This document shows, in pieces, positions 42,714-50,198 of a stretch of 64,000 nt of DNA. The notes beneath the pieces are model-generated. The model did not search any database, had not been told where the DNA came from, and was given only the letters and a program-made list of their open reading frames with translations. The translations under genes were made by a program, and so were the position numbers. This stretch comes from Actinokineospora enzanensis DSM 44649. Its GTDB lineage: Bacteria > Actinomycetota > Actinomycetes > Mycobacteriales > Pseudonocardiaceae. The stretch lies in NCBI RefSeq assembly GCF_000374445.1, contig NZ_KB894403.1, positions 458,435 to 522,434 on the forward strand. Reading direction: 5' to 3'. How positions within the stretch are numbered: position 1 is the first letter of the stretch; each line of letters begins with the position of its first letter.

Positions 42714-43583
42714 ATGGGCGATCTCGCCGAGGACACCACCCTCACCCCCGTGGACGACTCCGGCCTGCTCTTCCAGGCCGAGCTCAACGACGACTGGGCC
42801 CTCATCGGCCCCAACGGCGGCTACCTCGCCGCCGTCGCCCTCCGCGCGGCGGCCGCGGCGACCACGCTTCCCCGCCCCGCGAGCCTGTCCTGCCAGTTCC
42901 TCAGCCCACCCCGTTTCGGCCTGGTGGAACTGGAGGTCGTCCGCCTACGCGCCACCCGACGCGCGGCGGCCCTGCGGGTGTCGATGCGACAGTTCGGCAA
43001 ACCGGTACTGGAGGCCCTGGTCTGGGCCGCACACGACGGCCTGTCCGGACCGAGGACCGACTGGACCCCGATGCCGTCGGTCCCCCCGCCGGACGACCTG
43101 CCGGACCTGAAGGACCTGCTGGTGGCGGAGGGCCGCGGCATCCCACCCTGGCACGACTCGGTGAACCTGCGGGAACTGTCGGGCCGCACGACCCAGAAGA
43201 CACCCGCCCCGGTGGCCTTCTGCTGGGGCCGCTTCCTGCCCCGCAGCACGTTCGACGGGGACTGCTGGCTGGACGCCTGTCGCAGCGTGGTACTGATCGA
43301 CAGCCTGCAATGGCCCGCGGTGATGAACGCGTTCCCCGAGTTGGAGCAACAGCTGTTCGCACCGAGTATCGATCTGTACGTCGGCTTCCACGACTTCGCG
43401 GTCGCTGATCCGTGGCTGCTGGTGGACGCATCCGGTCGGGCGGCTGGTGGGTCTGGGGTGTTGGCGGGGGACGCGCGGGTGTGGGCGCCGGATGGGCGGC
43501 TGTTGGCTACGGGGGCACAGCAGATGCTGAGCACGTCGACGCGCCGGAACGCGGCACTGGCGAGCATGGGGCGCCGGGCCTGA
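42714..43583 (+). CDS. TesB-like acyl-CoA thioesterase
   Basis: This 289-residue double-hotdog thioesterase shows IGPNGGYLAAVALRAA in the N-terminal half (the GG..A motif of TesB-like proteins), CQFLSPPRFG, and a C-terminal half ending GAQQMLSTSTRR. It would hydrolyse an acyl-CoA; it is probably cotranscribed with the exporter 24 bp upstream. Its last ~77 coding and trailing bases recur at 44921-44995, beyond a toxin/immunity pair. Confidence 0.85.
   Translation: MGDLAEDTTLTPVDDSGLLFQAELNDDWALIGPNGGYLAAVALRAAAAATTLPRPASLSCQFLSPPRFGLVELEVVRLRATRRAAALRVSMRQFGKPVLEALVWAAHDGLSGPRTDWTPMPSVPPPDDLPDLKDLLVAEGRGIPPWHDSVNLRELSGRTTQKTPAPVAFCWGRFLPRSTFDGDCWLDACRSVVLIDSLQWPAVMNAFPELEQQLFAPSIDLYVGFHDFAVADPWLLVDASGRAAGGSGVLAGDARVWAPDGRLLATGAQQMLSTSTRRNAALASMGRRA
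43501..43577 (+). repeat. Direct repeat, copy 1 (3' end of TesB-like gene)
   Basis: These 77 bases code for the end of the TesB-like thioesterase and recur, with a few substitutions and one lost G, at 44921-44995. Weaker similarity continues past the stop, where both copies carry a GTCCACACG block. The two copies flank the immunity and toxin genes. Confidence 0.85.
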
Positions 43584-43591
43584 ACCATCGA

Positions 43592-43630
43592 AGGACTGTC
43601 CACACGTACGCCTATCGTGTGGACAGTCCT
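43592..43630. terminator. Hairpin terminator, 15-bp stem
   Basis: A perfect 15-bp stem (43592-43606 with 43616-43630) and a 9-nt loop sit just after the TesB-like gene and before the end of the converging immunity gene. It could terminate both. Confidence 0.82.
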
Positions 43631-43688
43631 GTCACCGCCCGAATGGCTTCGTTCAGCCTTCGTTCAGCGAAATCACCGGCATGCCGAC

Positions 43689-44126
43689 CTATTCCCGCGG
43701 AATCTTGTCGCACTGGTCGAGCCGCCCGGTTTCGAGGACCGCCAACGCCGAATCGGAGACGACCAGGGCACCCTCGCCATCCAGCCCGAAGTCGTCGACC
43801 CCGGCCCTGCCGGTGACGTCCAACCAGCTGAACACGGGATAGGATCCGAAGTCCTCGATCATGTCGACACCCTCGGGCGCGAGTGTGGTCGCCGCCGCGC
43901 GCAGCTCGAACCCGGTCGATCCCGACTCGGCTATCCTGCGGGCCATCGTCTCGGTCACCAGGAACACCGGATCACTGGTGACCAGATCGTCGCCAAGCCA
44001 GTCGTGGAACGCGAACTCCACCCGGCGAACCACCCACGGAACGACCGTACGGTCCACGTCGGAGCCCGGCCCGAGCTGCCCGGGAACCTCCGGTTCAAGC
44101 CGGTAGTAGCGCGTCACCCGGCTCAC
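43689..44126 (-). CDS. Candidate immunity protein for the adjacent nuclease toxin
   Basis: This is a 145-residue acidic protein with no signal peptide or membrane segment. It begins near TRYYRLEPEVPG and contains FLVTETMARRIAESGSTGFEL and GALVVSDSALAVLE. This pattern resembles the small Imm11/DUF1629-like immunity proteins, though I hold that family call loosely. Its GTG at 44126 overlaps the toxin stop (GTGA); a GTG at 44117 is the alternative start. The order toxin then immunity gene, tight coupling, small size and low pI are the classical layout. The base composition is visibly less GC-rich than the neighbours. Confidence 0.65.
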   Translation of the reverse strand: MSRVTRYYRLEPEVPGQLGPGSDVDRTVVPWVVRRVEFAFHDWLGDDLVTSDPVFLVTETMARRIAESGSTGFELRAAATTLAPEGVDMIEDFGSYPVFSWLDVTGRAGVDDFGLDGEGALVVSDSALAVLETGRLDQCDKIPRE

Positions 44127-44833
44127 CTTACCGGAGGCCGGAACTCGGTCCCGTACTTTTCGTCGATCGAGGTGGCCCAATCGAGCAGCTGTTCCTTGGT
44201 CACCTTCTTGCTCTTGTTTGCGCGATAGAAGATGTTCCACTCCTTCCGGATGGCGCTCAGGTGGACCCTGTTGTTCGTCGCGCCGGTCGGGATTCCTCTC
44301 GGGTTCTCCAGCGAGTGGATTTCTTCCGGCGTCAGTCCGGCATCCGGGAACCGATCCATCGCCTGTTGTTCCACAGCATGGTGTACCCACACCGTGCCGC
44401 TGAGATCCGGGTGCGCCTCGAAGAAGGTCCTCTTGTAGTTGGTCGACTCACTACGGCCGAACGTGGCTCTGGCGGTCGGCGACCTCGGGCCGTTGTCGTT
44501 GTTGGCCTCGGCTGCGGACGTGGATACCGATCGCGGACCCGTAGGTGGGTCCATCCCCGGTGCTCCGGCTCCTCGTCTGCCGTGGTGACCGGCAGCGTCG
44601 ACGATCGCGGTACGCACTTGGCCCAGAGTGCGTTCGAGCTGTTCGAGAGTGCTTCTCACCGACTCCAGCAGGCCCATGACGGTGCCTGACCCGGCCGAAT
44701 GCCCCAGGGTCAGCTGAACGGTCCGGGTCGTCTCGTTCAGCCACGCGGTGAAGGGGTCCACCAGCACCGTCAGCGACTCCGAGACGGTCTCGCTCAGCGC
44801 GTGTAAACGTTCGGCTTCGCTTTCGATGGACAC
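44123..44833 (-). CDS. Polymorphic-toxin-like protein with C-terminal HNH-type nuclease domain
   Basis: In this 236-residue protein, residues 1-90 are helical and lack a signal peptide, similar in style to WXG100/LXG-type secretion leaders. A Gly/Pro/Ser-rich linker follows, then a C-terminal toxin domain. That domain carries VWVHHAVEQQAMDRFP, SLENPRGIPTG, VHLSAIRKEWNIFYR and a final EKYGTEFRPP. The HH-x2-EQ ... RGIP ... HLS-x-IRKEWN-x-FY pattern is one I recognise from the C-termini of Rhs/WapA-type toxins, probably a His-metal nuclease. The start is the GTG at 44833. It is coupled to a candidate immunity gene. Confidence 0.72.
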   Translation of the reverse strand: MSIESEAERLHALSETVSESLTVLVDPFTAWLNETTRTVQLTLGHSAGSGTVMGLLESVRSTLEQLERTLGQVRTAIVDAAGHHGRRGAGAPGMDPPTGPRSVSTSAAEANNDNGPRSPTARATFGRSESTNYKRTFFEAHPDLSGTVWVHHAVEQQAMDRFPDAGLTPEEIHSLENPRGIPTGATNNRVHLSAIRKEWNIFYRANKSKKVTKEQLLDWATSIDEKYGTEFRPPVR

Positions 44834-44920
44834 GTGTTCGCACCCTACTGGGAGGGCCCGACAGCCAGTTTCGGATCGGGCCGTGCCGCGAGGACCGGGG
44901 CGACGCGTGGCGGCATCGAT

Positions 44921-44995
44921 TGTCGGCTACGGGGCACAGCAGTTGCCGAGCACGTCGACGCGCCGGAATGCGGCACTGGCGAGCATGGGGCGCCG
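44921..44995 (+). repeat. Direct repeat, copy 2 (orphan fragment of the TesB-like gene)
   Basis: About 75 bases nearly identical to the end of the thioesterase gene (copy 1, 43501-43577). A missing G shifts the frame and no upstream part of the gene is present, so this is a gene-tail remnant. It marks the right border of the toxin/immunity insert. Confidence 0.85.
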
Positions 44996-45027
44996 GTGAA
45001 CCCGGCCTGCACGAACGTCCACACGGG

Positions 45028-45690
45028 TCAGTGGTCGGGCAGGTCGTCCAGCAGCAGCCAACCATCCTCCAGACCCCGAGCGAGCAGCTCGGCCTTGGTC
45101 GGCGCCGACCTGCCCGCACCCGTGTACTTGACCCGCACCCGTTCCAGGTAGGTGCTCAACGTCCGGGTGCTGACATTGAGCCTGCGCGCCGCGGACTGTT
45201 TGGACGGGGCCGCGAACCACGCCCGCAGCGCGCAGAGTTCCATCTCGGAGAGCCTCGGCCGGGTCGGATCGGTATTCGAGGCGATGGCGCCGCTGAGTGC
45301 GGGCGGCAGGTAGAGCCTGCCGTCGGCCGCGGCGTGGATCGCGGCCACCAAGTGCTGCTCACCCTCCCGTTTGGTCACGAAGCCCAGTGCACCCGAGTCG
45401 AGACAGCGCAGGGCGATCCTCTTGTCCGTGGAAGCGGTGTAGACGACGACCTTCCGTCCTTCCTTGGCCAGCCTGCCCAACACCGCGAACTCCAGGCATG
45501 GGCCGGTCAGCTGCAGGTCGAGGACGACAACGTCCGCGGTCGCGCCCGGGCCCGTCCAGACGTCGACGAGCTTCGCGCGGGCGTCGATCACCGTGATGGG
45601 CGGACTCGCGCGCTCGCACCAGGAGCGCACGCCTGCCGCCACCACCGAGTGATCGTCCACGACCACCGCGGTGATCACGCGGTCCGCCAT
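45028..45690 (-). CDS. LuxR/NarL-type response regulator
   Basis: This 220-residue response regulator has a receiver domain with the acidic pair (VVVDDHSV), the phospho-acceptor Asp in VVVLDLQL, Thr in YTAST and Lys in FVTKREG. The C-terminal helix-turn-helix (LSEMELCALRAWFAAPSKQSAARRLNVST, with RTLSTYLERVRVKY) binds DNA. The start at 45690 overlaps the preceding kinase-like gene by 16 nt. It is the last gene of a three-gene signalling operon and likely binds the paired dyad at 48000-48048. Confidence 0.92.
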   Translation of the reverse strand: MADRVITAVVVDDHSVVAAGVRSWCERASPPITVIDARAKLVDVWTGPGATADVVVLDLQLTGPCLEFAVLGRLAKEGRKVVVYTASTDKRIALRCLDSGALGFVTKREGEQHLVAAIHAAADGRLYLPPALSGAIASNTDPTRPRLSEMELCALRAWFAAPSKQSAARRLNVSTRTLSTYLERVRVKYTGAGRSAPTKAELLARGLEDGWLLLDDLPDH

Positions 45691-46778
45691 CTGACCTCCA
45701 CCCAGGTGAGATCGTCCTGCCGGAACTTCTCCACCTCGATTCCCTCGTGATCCGGATCGGTGAGCTCGATCTCCCCGCAGTCCGCGACGACACTGATCGT
45801 CAGCAGCCCGGGGGTGCCCAGCGCGGTGACCCGCGCGGACGTCCGCGCGGTGGCGAGCACCTCCAACGGCGCCTGGGTCAGCGCGCGGCGTAGGGAACGG
45901 TCGGGGAGGCTCCATGCACCCGCGAACTCCAGGTCCACGATCACGCCGCGACGTTCCGCGACATCCGCGCAGTGCGCGAGTTCGTGCATGAGCGGGTTGG
46001 CCACGTCCTCCACCTCCGCGAACAACCTGCGCAGGCGAGCCGCCTCGATCGCGCACGCCCGCTGCACACCGGGGTCCTCGGGGTCGAGCACACCGTCGGC
46101 CAGGCCGCGCAACAGCGGGACGGCCGACTGGTCCAACTCGGCGAGCCGCTCCCGACGTTTGCCGTGCAGCGCGGCGGAGACCTCCTCGGCCGACCGCACC
46201 TGTTCGACCTGATCGGCTGCCCGGTGTGCGCGTGCGGCGATCGAACGCAGGACCGTGGCCCCGAAGCCGGTGCCGAGCGGGAACCCGATCCCGCCCACGG
46301 CGGCGACGAGCGCGTTGAGCACCGACATCCCGGTCGGGGCACCGAGCAGCACGACGGCCACCGTGGTGGCCTCGTGCAGCGCCAGGAACCACACGAGGTG
46401 GGTGAACCGCTGGTCCAGCAGGAGCACCACACCGACCCACCCGGTCGTGCCGTAGGCCCAGTCCAGCGCAGTGGTGTTGCGGCCTGCGCCGAGCCCCACG
46501 GCGGACACCACGGCCGCCGCGTAGCCGAACCCCAGACCGATCCAGCGGAACCGACCCCATGACCTGCCACGCGCCGACAGGACCAGTTCGGCGGCCATGA
46601 TGGCCGCGTCGGTGCCGAATGCCGCCAACTGGGGCCACAGCGGGTGATAAGCGGCGAGGTTCCGGAACAGGCTCGCCGTCGCCAGCACGGCGGTGGTGAT
46701 CACCAGGATGCCCACCCGCAGCCCGACCACGAGCCTGCCCGCGGTGCCGAGGGTGGCGTCGGTGCCCTGCTCAGCCAC
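45675..46778 (-). CDS. Degenerate sensor-kinase-like membrane protein
   Basis: This 367-residue protein has about six N-terminal transmembrane segments (VGILVITTAVLATASLF; AAVVSAVGLGAG; TTVAVVLLGAPTG), then a coiled linker (ADQVEQVRSAEEVSAAL) and a cytoplasmic domain. The arrangement resembles NarL-type sensor kinases, but I find neither a phospho-acceptor His in an LHD context nor N- and G-boxes. The ATPase region seems worn down, ending DDLTWVEVRW. It overlaps the true kinase gene by 8 nt and the regulator gene by 16 nt. It may be a non-catalytic partner that tunes or scaffolds the active kinase. GTG 46778 is the start. Confidence 0.7.
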   Translation of the reverse strand: MAEQGTDATLGTAGRLVVGLRVGILVITTAVLATASLFRNLAAYHPLWPQLAAFGTDAAIMAAELVLSARGRSWGRFRWIGLGFGYAAAVVSAVGLGAGRNTTALDWAYGTTGWVGVVLLLDQRFTHLVWFLALHEATTVAVVLLGAPTGMSVLNALVAAVGGIGFPLGTGFGATVLRSIAARAHRAADQVEQVRSAEEVSAALHGKRRERLAELDQSAVPLLRGLADGVLDPEDPGVQRACAIEAARLRRLFAEVEDVANPLMHELAHCADVAERRGVIVDLEFAGAWSLPDRSLRRALTQAPLEVLATARTSARVTALGTPGLLTISVVADCGEIELTDPDHEGIEVEKFRQDDLTWVEVRWRTA

Positions 46779-47937
46779 GCGGCCACCGCAGCGTGACCGA
46801 GGTCCCGCCGCCCGGCGTCGAAGCGACGGTGGCCGAGCCGCCGATGCCGTCCAGTCGGCCGTGGATCGAGTCCTGCAGACCGTGCCGGGTGTCACTCACC
46901 CGCGCCGGGTCGAAACCGCGCCCGTGGTCGGTGATCGTGACGACCACACCGTCCTCGTGCGGACCGGGATGCCGTACCCGCAGGTATGCCTCGTCCACAC
47001 CCGCGTGCCGCGCGACGTTCCGCACCGCCTCCGCGCTCGCCTGCGCCAAGCCGCGGGCCACGGCGCCCGGGACGACGATCCGCGTCGGCACGTCCAGGTG
47101 CGTCTCGACGGCGGCGTGCCACGCGACCGATCGCAGCAAGGGGACCAAGTCGGTCTCGGCTGAGCTCTCCATGTCCGCGGAGAGCAGGAAGTCCAGGTCG
47201 CGCCGTGCCTGTCGGTGCAGAGCGGGGTCACCGGAGGCCACCTGTCCGAGACCGACCATCAACAGCGTGGTCGCCGCGGTGTCGTGCAGCGCGACGGCCA
47301 GCTGACGCTCGTCGGCCCGGACGGCGCGCCGGACCCGCTGGTCGGTGCGCGCGGCCGCGGCCGCGTCGATCGCCTTGTCCGCCACCGCGGCCGCGCGGCT
47401 GACGAGCGTCCACAGCACCCTGGCCAGCAAGGCGATCACCAGCGACCAGCAGACCGATACCACGGACGGCAGCGGCACCCGGCCGCGGTAGGCGACGACT
47501 ACTCCAACGGCCAGGCAGGCGTGGATAAATACCGCAAATGAGACACCGATGATCACTCGAAGGTGATATTGGTACGCGACGCATGCCGGCGTGAGCAACG
47601 GGATCAGCCAGGACTTGCCCGTGGCCAACCAATCCGGGGGAATCGCGACCGGAGTGCTCAACGCCAGGGCGCCGAGAGCGGTGGTGTCCAGGCAGGCAGT
47701 CCACAATCCCGTGCCGTACCACATTCCCCACAGATAGACCGCGCTCGCGACGAGCACGAGGGCGAGAACGACCGTCGTCGGCCCGATCGTCGCCCGCGTC
47801 GCGGCGAGCACGCCGACCGCGGCGACGGGCAGGAACGCCACGACCCGTATCCAGGTCGCGTACTGCCGCCCGAGCGAGCCGACCCTGGCCGACGTGACGC
47901 CAGGCGGCCGAACCCCGGCCGATGACAGGCTGGTCAT
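46771..47937 (-). CDS. Sensor histidine kinase (HisKA_3/NarX type)
   Basis: This 388-residue membrane kinase has about five or six N-terminal transmembrane helices and a coiled linker. The phospho-acceptor region is QLAVALHDTAATTL (His in LHD), and the HATPase domain has its N-box in AEAVRNVARHA and G-box in DHGRGFDPARV. The start at 47937 has GGAGG about 8 nt upstream. It heads the operon with the kinase-like protein and the regulator. It is divergent from a small secreted-protein gene across a symmetric putative operator, which suggests autoregulation. Confidence 0.92.
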   Translation of the reverse strand: MTSLSSAGVRPPGVTSARVGSLGRQYATWIRVVAFLPVAAVGVLAATRATIGPTTVVLALVLVASAVYLWGMWYGTGLWTACLDTTALGALALSTPVAIPPDWLATGKSWLIPLLTPACVAYQYHLRVIIGVSFAVFIHACLAVGVVVAYRGRVPLPSVVSVCWSLVIALLARVLWTLVSRAAAVADKAIDAAAAARTDQRVRRAVRADERQLAVALHDTAATTLLMVGLGQVASGDPALHRQARRDLDFLLSADMESSAETDLVPLLRSVAWHAAVETHLDVPTRIVVPGAVARGLAQASAEAVRNVARHAGVDEAYLRVRHPGPHEDGVVVTITDHGRGFDPARVSDTRHGLQDSIHGRLDGIGGSATVASTPGGGTSVTLRWPRG

Positions 47938-47999
47938 CTCTGCGCGCCTCCGTGGGATGCGATCGGGTACAGCTTGCATTCCCGTTTTCCCACTTGTGC

Positions 48000-48048
48000 C
48001 GGTCGTTCGACCGACACCGAGCGTTACCGGTTGTCGGTCGAACGACCG
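48000..48048. promoter_or_regulatory. Paired dyad: likely operator between signalling operon and secreted-protein gene
   Basis: A 17-bp perfect inverted repeat (48000-48016 with 48032-48048) is centred on a 15-nt spacer. Each arm itself contains a small dyad, GGTCG-TT-CGACC (48001) and GGTCG-AA-CGACC (48036), 35 bp apart. It lies 62 bp upstream of the kinase start and about 90 bp upstream of the secreted-protein start. The position suits a dimeric regulator binding twice; an RNA hairpin or terminator is less likely between divergent genes. Confidence 0.65.
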
Positions 48049-48139
48049 ACCGGCGCGGCGCCGCGCCGATTTACGTTTGGCTCGTCCTCGGGAGAACCCC
48101 GGGGACGGGAACCGTTGGGACAGCGTAAGGAGCCTGGAC

Positions 48140-48427
48140 ATGCGGACCTTGAGCAAGGGCATGGCGGCCGTCGCCATCGCGACCGGTGTGCTCGTGCCGG
48201 TCTCGATCGCCACCGCCACCCCCGCCGCCGCGCAGAGCAACTGCCGTGCGGGCACCTGGGGCGGGATCTACGGCTGGGGCGAGTGCGGCGGCCAGGGCAG
48301 GTGGCAGTTGAAGGTGTCCTGCACCTGGGGTGGCGACGCCACCAGTTCGGTGCTTTCCGGGCCCGGGCACGTGGACGTCCGGTGCCCGTGGGGCAGTGCT
48401 CGCAACGCGTCGATCATCTACCTCTGA
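48140..48427 (+). CDS. Small secreted four-cysteine protein
   Basis: This 95-residue protein has a clear signal peptide (RTLSKGMAAVAIA... ending ATPAAAQS, likely cut after about residue 32). The mature ~63-residue protein is rich in Gly, Trp and Ser and has four Cys (NCRAG, GECGG, SCTWGG, RCPWGS), probably two disulfides. ATG 48140 follows AAGGAG at 8 nt. I recall similar small actinomycete secreted proteins without known function. Its position opposite the sensor operon suggests it is the regulated output or a signal. A terminator follows directly. Confidence 0.82.
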   Translation: MRTLSKGMAAVAIATGVLVPVSIATATPAAAQSNCRAGTWGGIYGWGECGGQGRWQLKVSCTWGGDATSSVLSGPGHVDVRCPWGSARNASIIYL

Positions 48428-48439
48428 TCGACGGGAGCG

Positions 48440-48477
48440 CATCGGTGCCCGCGCGTTCGACGGCGCGGGCACCGATG
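48440..48477. terminator. Hairpin terminator, 15-bp stem
   Basis: A perfect 15-bp stem (48440-48454 with 48463-48477) and an 8-nt loop lie between the secreted-protein gene and the converging VOC gene. Confidence 0.83.
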
Positions 48478-48491
48478 GTGCCGCCGCACGA

Positions 48492-48914
48492 TCAGCCCGC
48501 GGGGATGGTGGTGGGCTCGTGGCTGGGCTGGTAGGTGCCGATGACCCAGACATGGCCTTCCGGGTCGCGGGCGGCGTAGCCGCGGGAGGTGCCGAAGTCC
48601 TCGTCGCGGAGTTCGCGGATGATCTCGGCGCCCGCGGCGACCGCGCGGGCGTAGTGTGCGTCCGGGTCGTCGACGACGAGGTAGATGCCGCCCTGGCCGA
48701 CCTCGGTGGCGAGGCGGACGCCGGTGCCGATGGAGTTGACCATGACGGAGTTGCCGTGCCAGCCGAGTTCCGCGTGCGCGATGGTGCCGTCCGGGCCCTC
48801 GAACTGGATGTTGCGGGTGAAGCCGAACGCCTCGACGAGCCAGTCGATGGCCTTGCGGGCGTCCTTGTACAGCAGGCACGGGTAGAGGCCCGCCTTCGGG
48901 ATGTCTGTCGTCAT
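48492..48914 (-). CDS. VOC-family protein (PhnB/glyoxalase-like)
   Basis: This 140-residue VOC-fold protein (PCLLYKDARKAIDWLVEAFGF; DDPDAHYARAVAAGAEIIREL; ARDPEGHVWVIGTY) is a common small actinobacterial type with no set function. It begins 12 nt after the P450 stop. A TAATAC hexamer overlaps the P450 stop codon just upstream and no ribosome site is visible, so it may have its own leaderless promoter rather than depend on the upstream operon. Confidence 0.88.
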   Translation of the reverse strand: MTTDIPKAGLYPCLLYKDARKAIDWLVEAFGFTRNIQFEGPDGTIAHAELGWHGNSVMVNSIGTGVRLATEVGQGGIYLVVDDPDAHYARAVAAGAEIIRELRDEDFGTSRGYAARDPEGHVWVIGTYQPSHEPTTIPAG

Positions 48915-48926
48915 AAGGAAACCGTA

Positions 48927-50198
48927 TTACAGCGGCCAGCGGACCAACAGCCGCTCGGGGCCGTGGAAGGACGTGTTCGCCGGGTGCGCGAAATCCTGGC
49001 CGGGCACCAGACGCATTCCCGGCAGGCGGGTGGACAATTCCTCCAGGAACACCCGCAGCTGCAACCGGGCGAGCGTCGCGCCCAGGCAGGCGTGATTGCC
49101 GTCGCCGAAAGTCAGGTGGCGCCGCGCGCCGCGCCGGGCGATGTCGAATGTGTCCGGCTCGGGGAACACCGAAGGGTCACGGTTGGCCGACGCGGTCACC
49201 AACAACAACGGCGCACCCTCCGGAATCGACGTCCCGCCGACAGTCGACGTGCGCGTGGCCTTGCGGCGCCAGGCAACCACGGAAGGCCGATACCGCAGGC
49301 ATTCCTCCACCGCGCCAGGAATCAACCGTCGATCCGCGCACACCGCGGCCCAGGCCGAGGGATTCTCCAGCAACGACCACACCGCGTTCGCCGCCCCGGC
49401 CGCCGTCGTCTCGTGGGCGGCGGTGGCGCCGTTCAGCACCAAGGACTGCAAGTACGTGTCACTGAACAACTCCGGCGAACGACCCTGCGCCTTCACCGCG
49501 TGGGCGATCCACCCACCGTCCTCGCGCGGGCATTCCTTCAGCTCACGCACCATCGTCTGCGCGTAGGCCCAGAACCGGCCCATCACCTCACACGACTCGA
49601 CCTGCTCGTCCTCGGTCGGCAGCCCCCAGTTGAACACCGCCTGGGACGTCGACAATGAGGCCACTTCGGACAGTTGTCCGCGCGGAACGCCGATGAACAG
49701 CAACGCGACCAGGGCAGCCGTCTCCCAGAACAACTCCCCCACCAGATCAGCCTCACCCCGCCGGGAGAACCGCTCGATCCGCGAGACCACCAGCTCGCGG
49801 ACCGATTCCTCAAGCAACGCAACACGATTCCGGGTAAAGGGACGAGCCAACCGCCGACGCCGCCTACCGTGTACCGGCTCGTCCTCGTTCGCGATCACCG
49901 GCCCACCCGTGAACCGATGCCGGACCAGCGCACGCAAAGCAGGCCGACCCGGCGGCCGGATCGGGTCCATCGCATTGGCGGCGGAGAAGATCTCCGGGGC
50001 CCGGAAGACCGACCGGATGTCCCGATAACGGGTCACCACCCAGTACCCGGTGGTCCCGTCCCGATACACCGGCCGGTGTTCCCGGCATTCCGCCAACGAC
50101 GCGCCCGCATCCGCCTGGTACTCGGGTCCGAACAGGTCCACCCCGGGCGACTCGGCACCGAAGCCGAACGGGCACCCGGACACGGCTTCCGCACTCAT
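48927..50198 (-). CDS. Cytochrome P450 (bacterial class I type)
   Basis: This 423-residue soluble P450 has an I-helix oxygen-activation region at NGATAAHETTA, ExxR at EECLRYRP and a heme-binding loop FGDGNHACLGA with the Cys ligand. The start overlaps the stop of the FAD-oxidoreductase gene (ATGA), so the two are translated together. It needs ferredoxin partners that are not coded here. It probably hydroxylates or couples a natural product made by the surrounding tailoring genes. Confidence 0.93.
   Translation of the reverse strand: MSAEAVSGCPFGFGAESPGVDLFGPEYQADAGASLAECREHRPVYRDGTTGYWVVTRYRDIRSVFRAPEIFSAANAMDPIRPPGRPALRALVRHRFTGGPVIANEDEPVHGRRRRRLARPFTRNRVALLEESVRELVVSRIERFSRRGEADLVGELFWETAALVALLFIGVPRGQLSEVASLSTSQAVFNWGLPTEDEQVESCEVMGRFWAYAQTMVRELKECPREDGGWIAHAVKAQGRSPELFSDTYLQSLVLNGATAAHETTAAGAANAVWSLLENPSAWAAVCADRRLIPGAVEECLRYRPSVVAWRRKATRTSTVGGTSIPEGAPLLLVTASANRDPSVFPEPDTFDIARRGARRHLTFGDGNHACLGATLARLQLRVFLEELSTRLPGMRLVPGQDFAHPANTSFHGPERLLVRWPL

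Noticed and set aside
44748-44999. An 83-codon + strand open frame containing the end of the duplicated thioesterase fragment
   Set aside because: It joins antisense toxin sequence to a 3' remnant; only the repeat itself is meaningful.
48000-48048. Reading the paired dyad as a transcription terminator
   Set aside because: It lies between divergent starts, where nothing needs terminating, and each arm carries its own dyad, which fits protein binding better.
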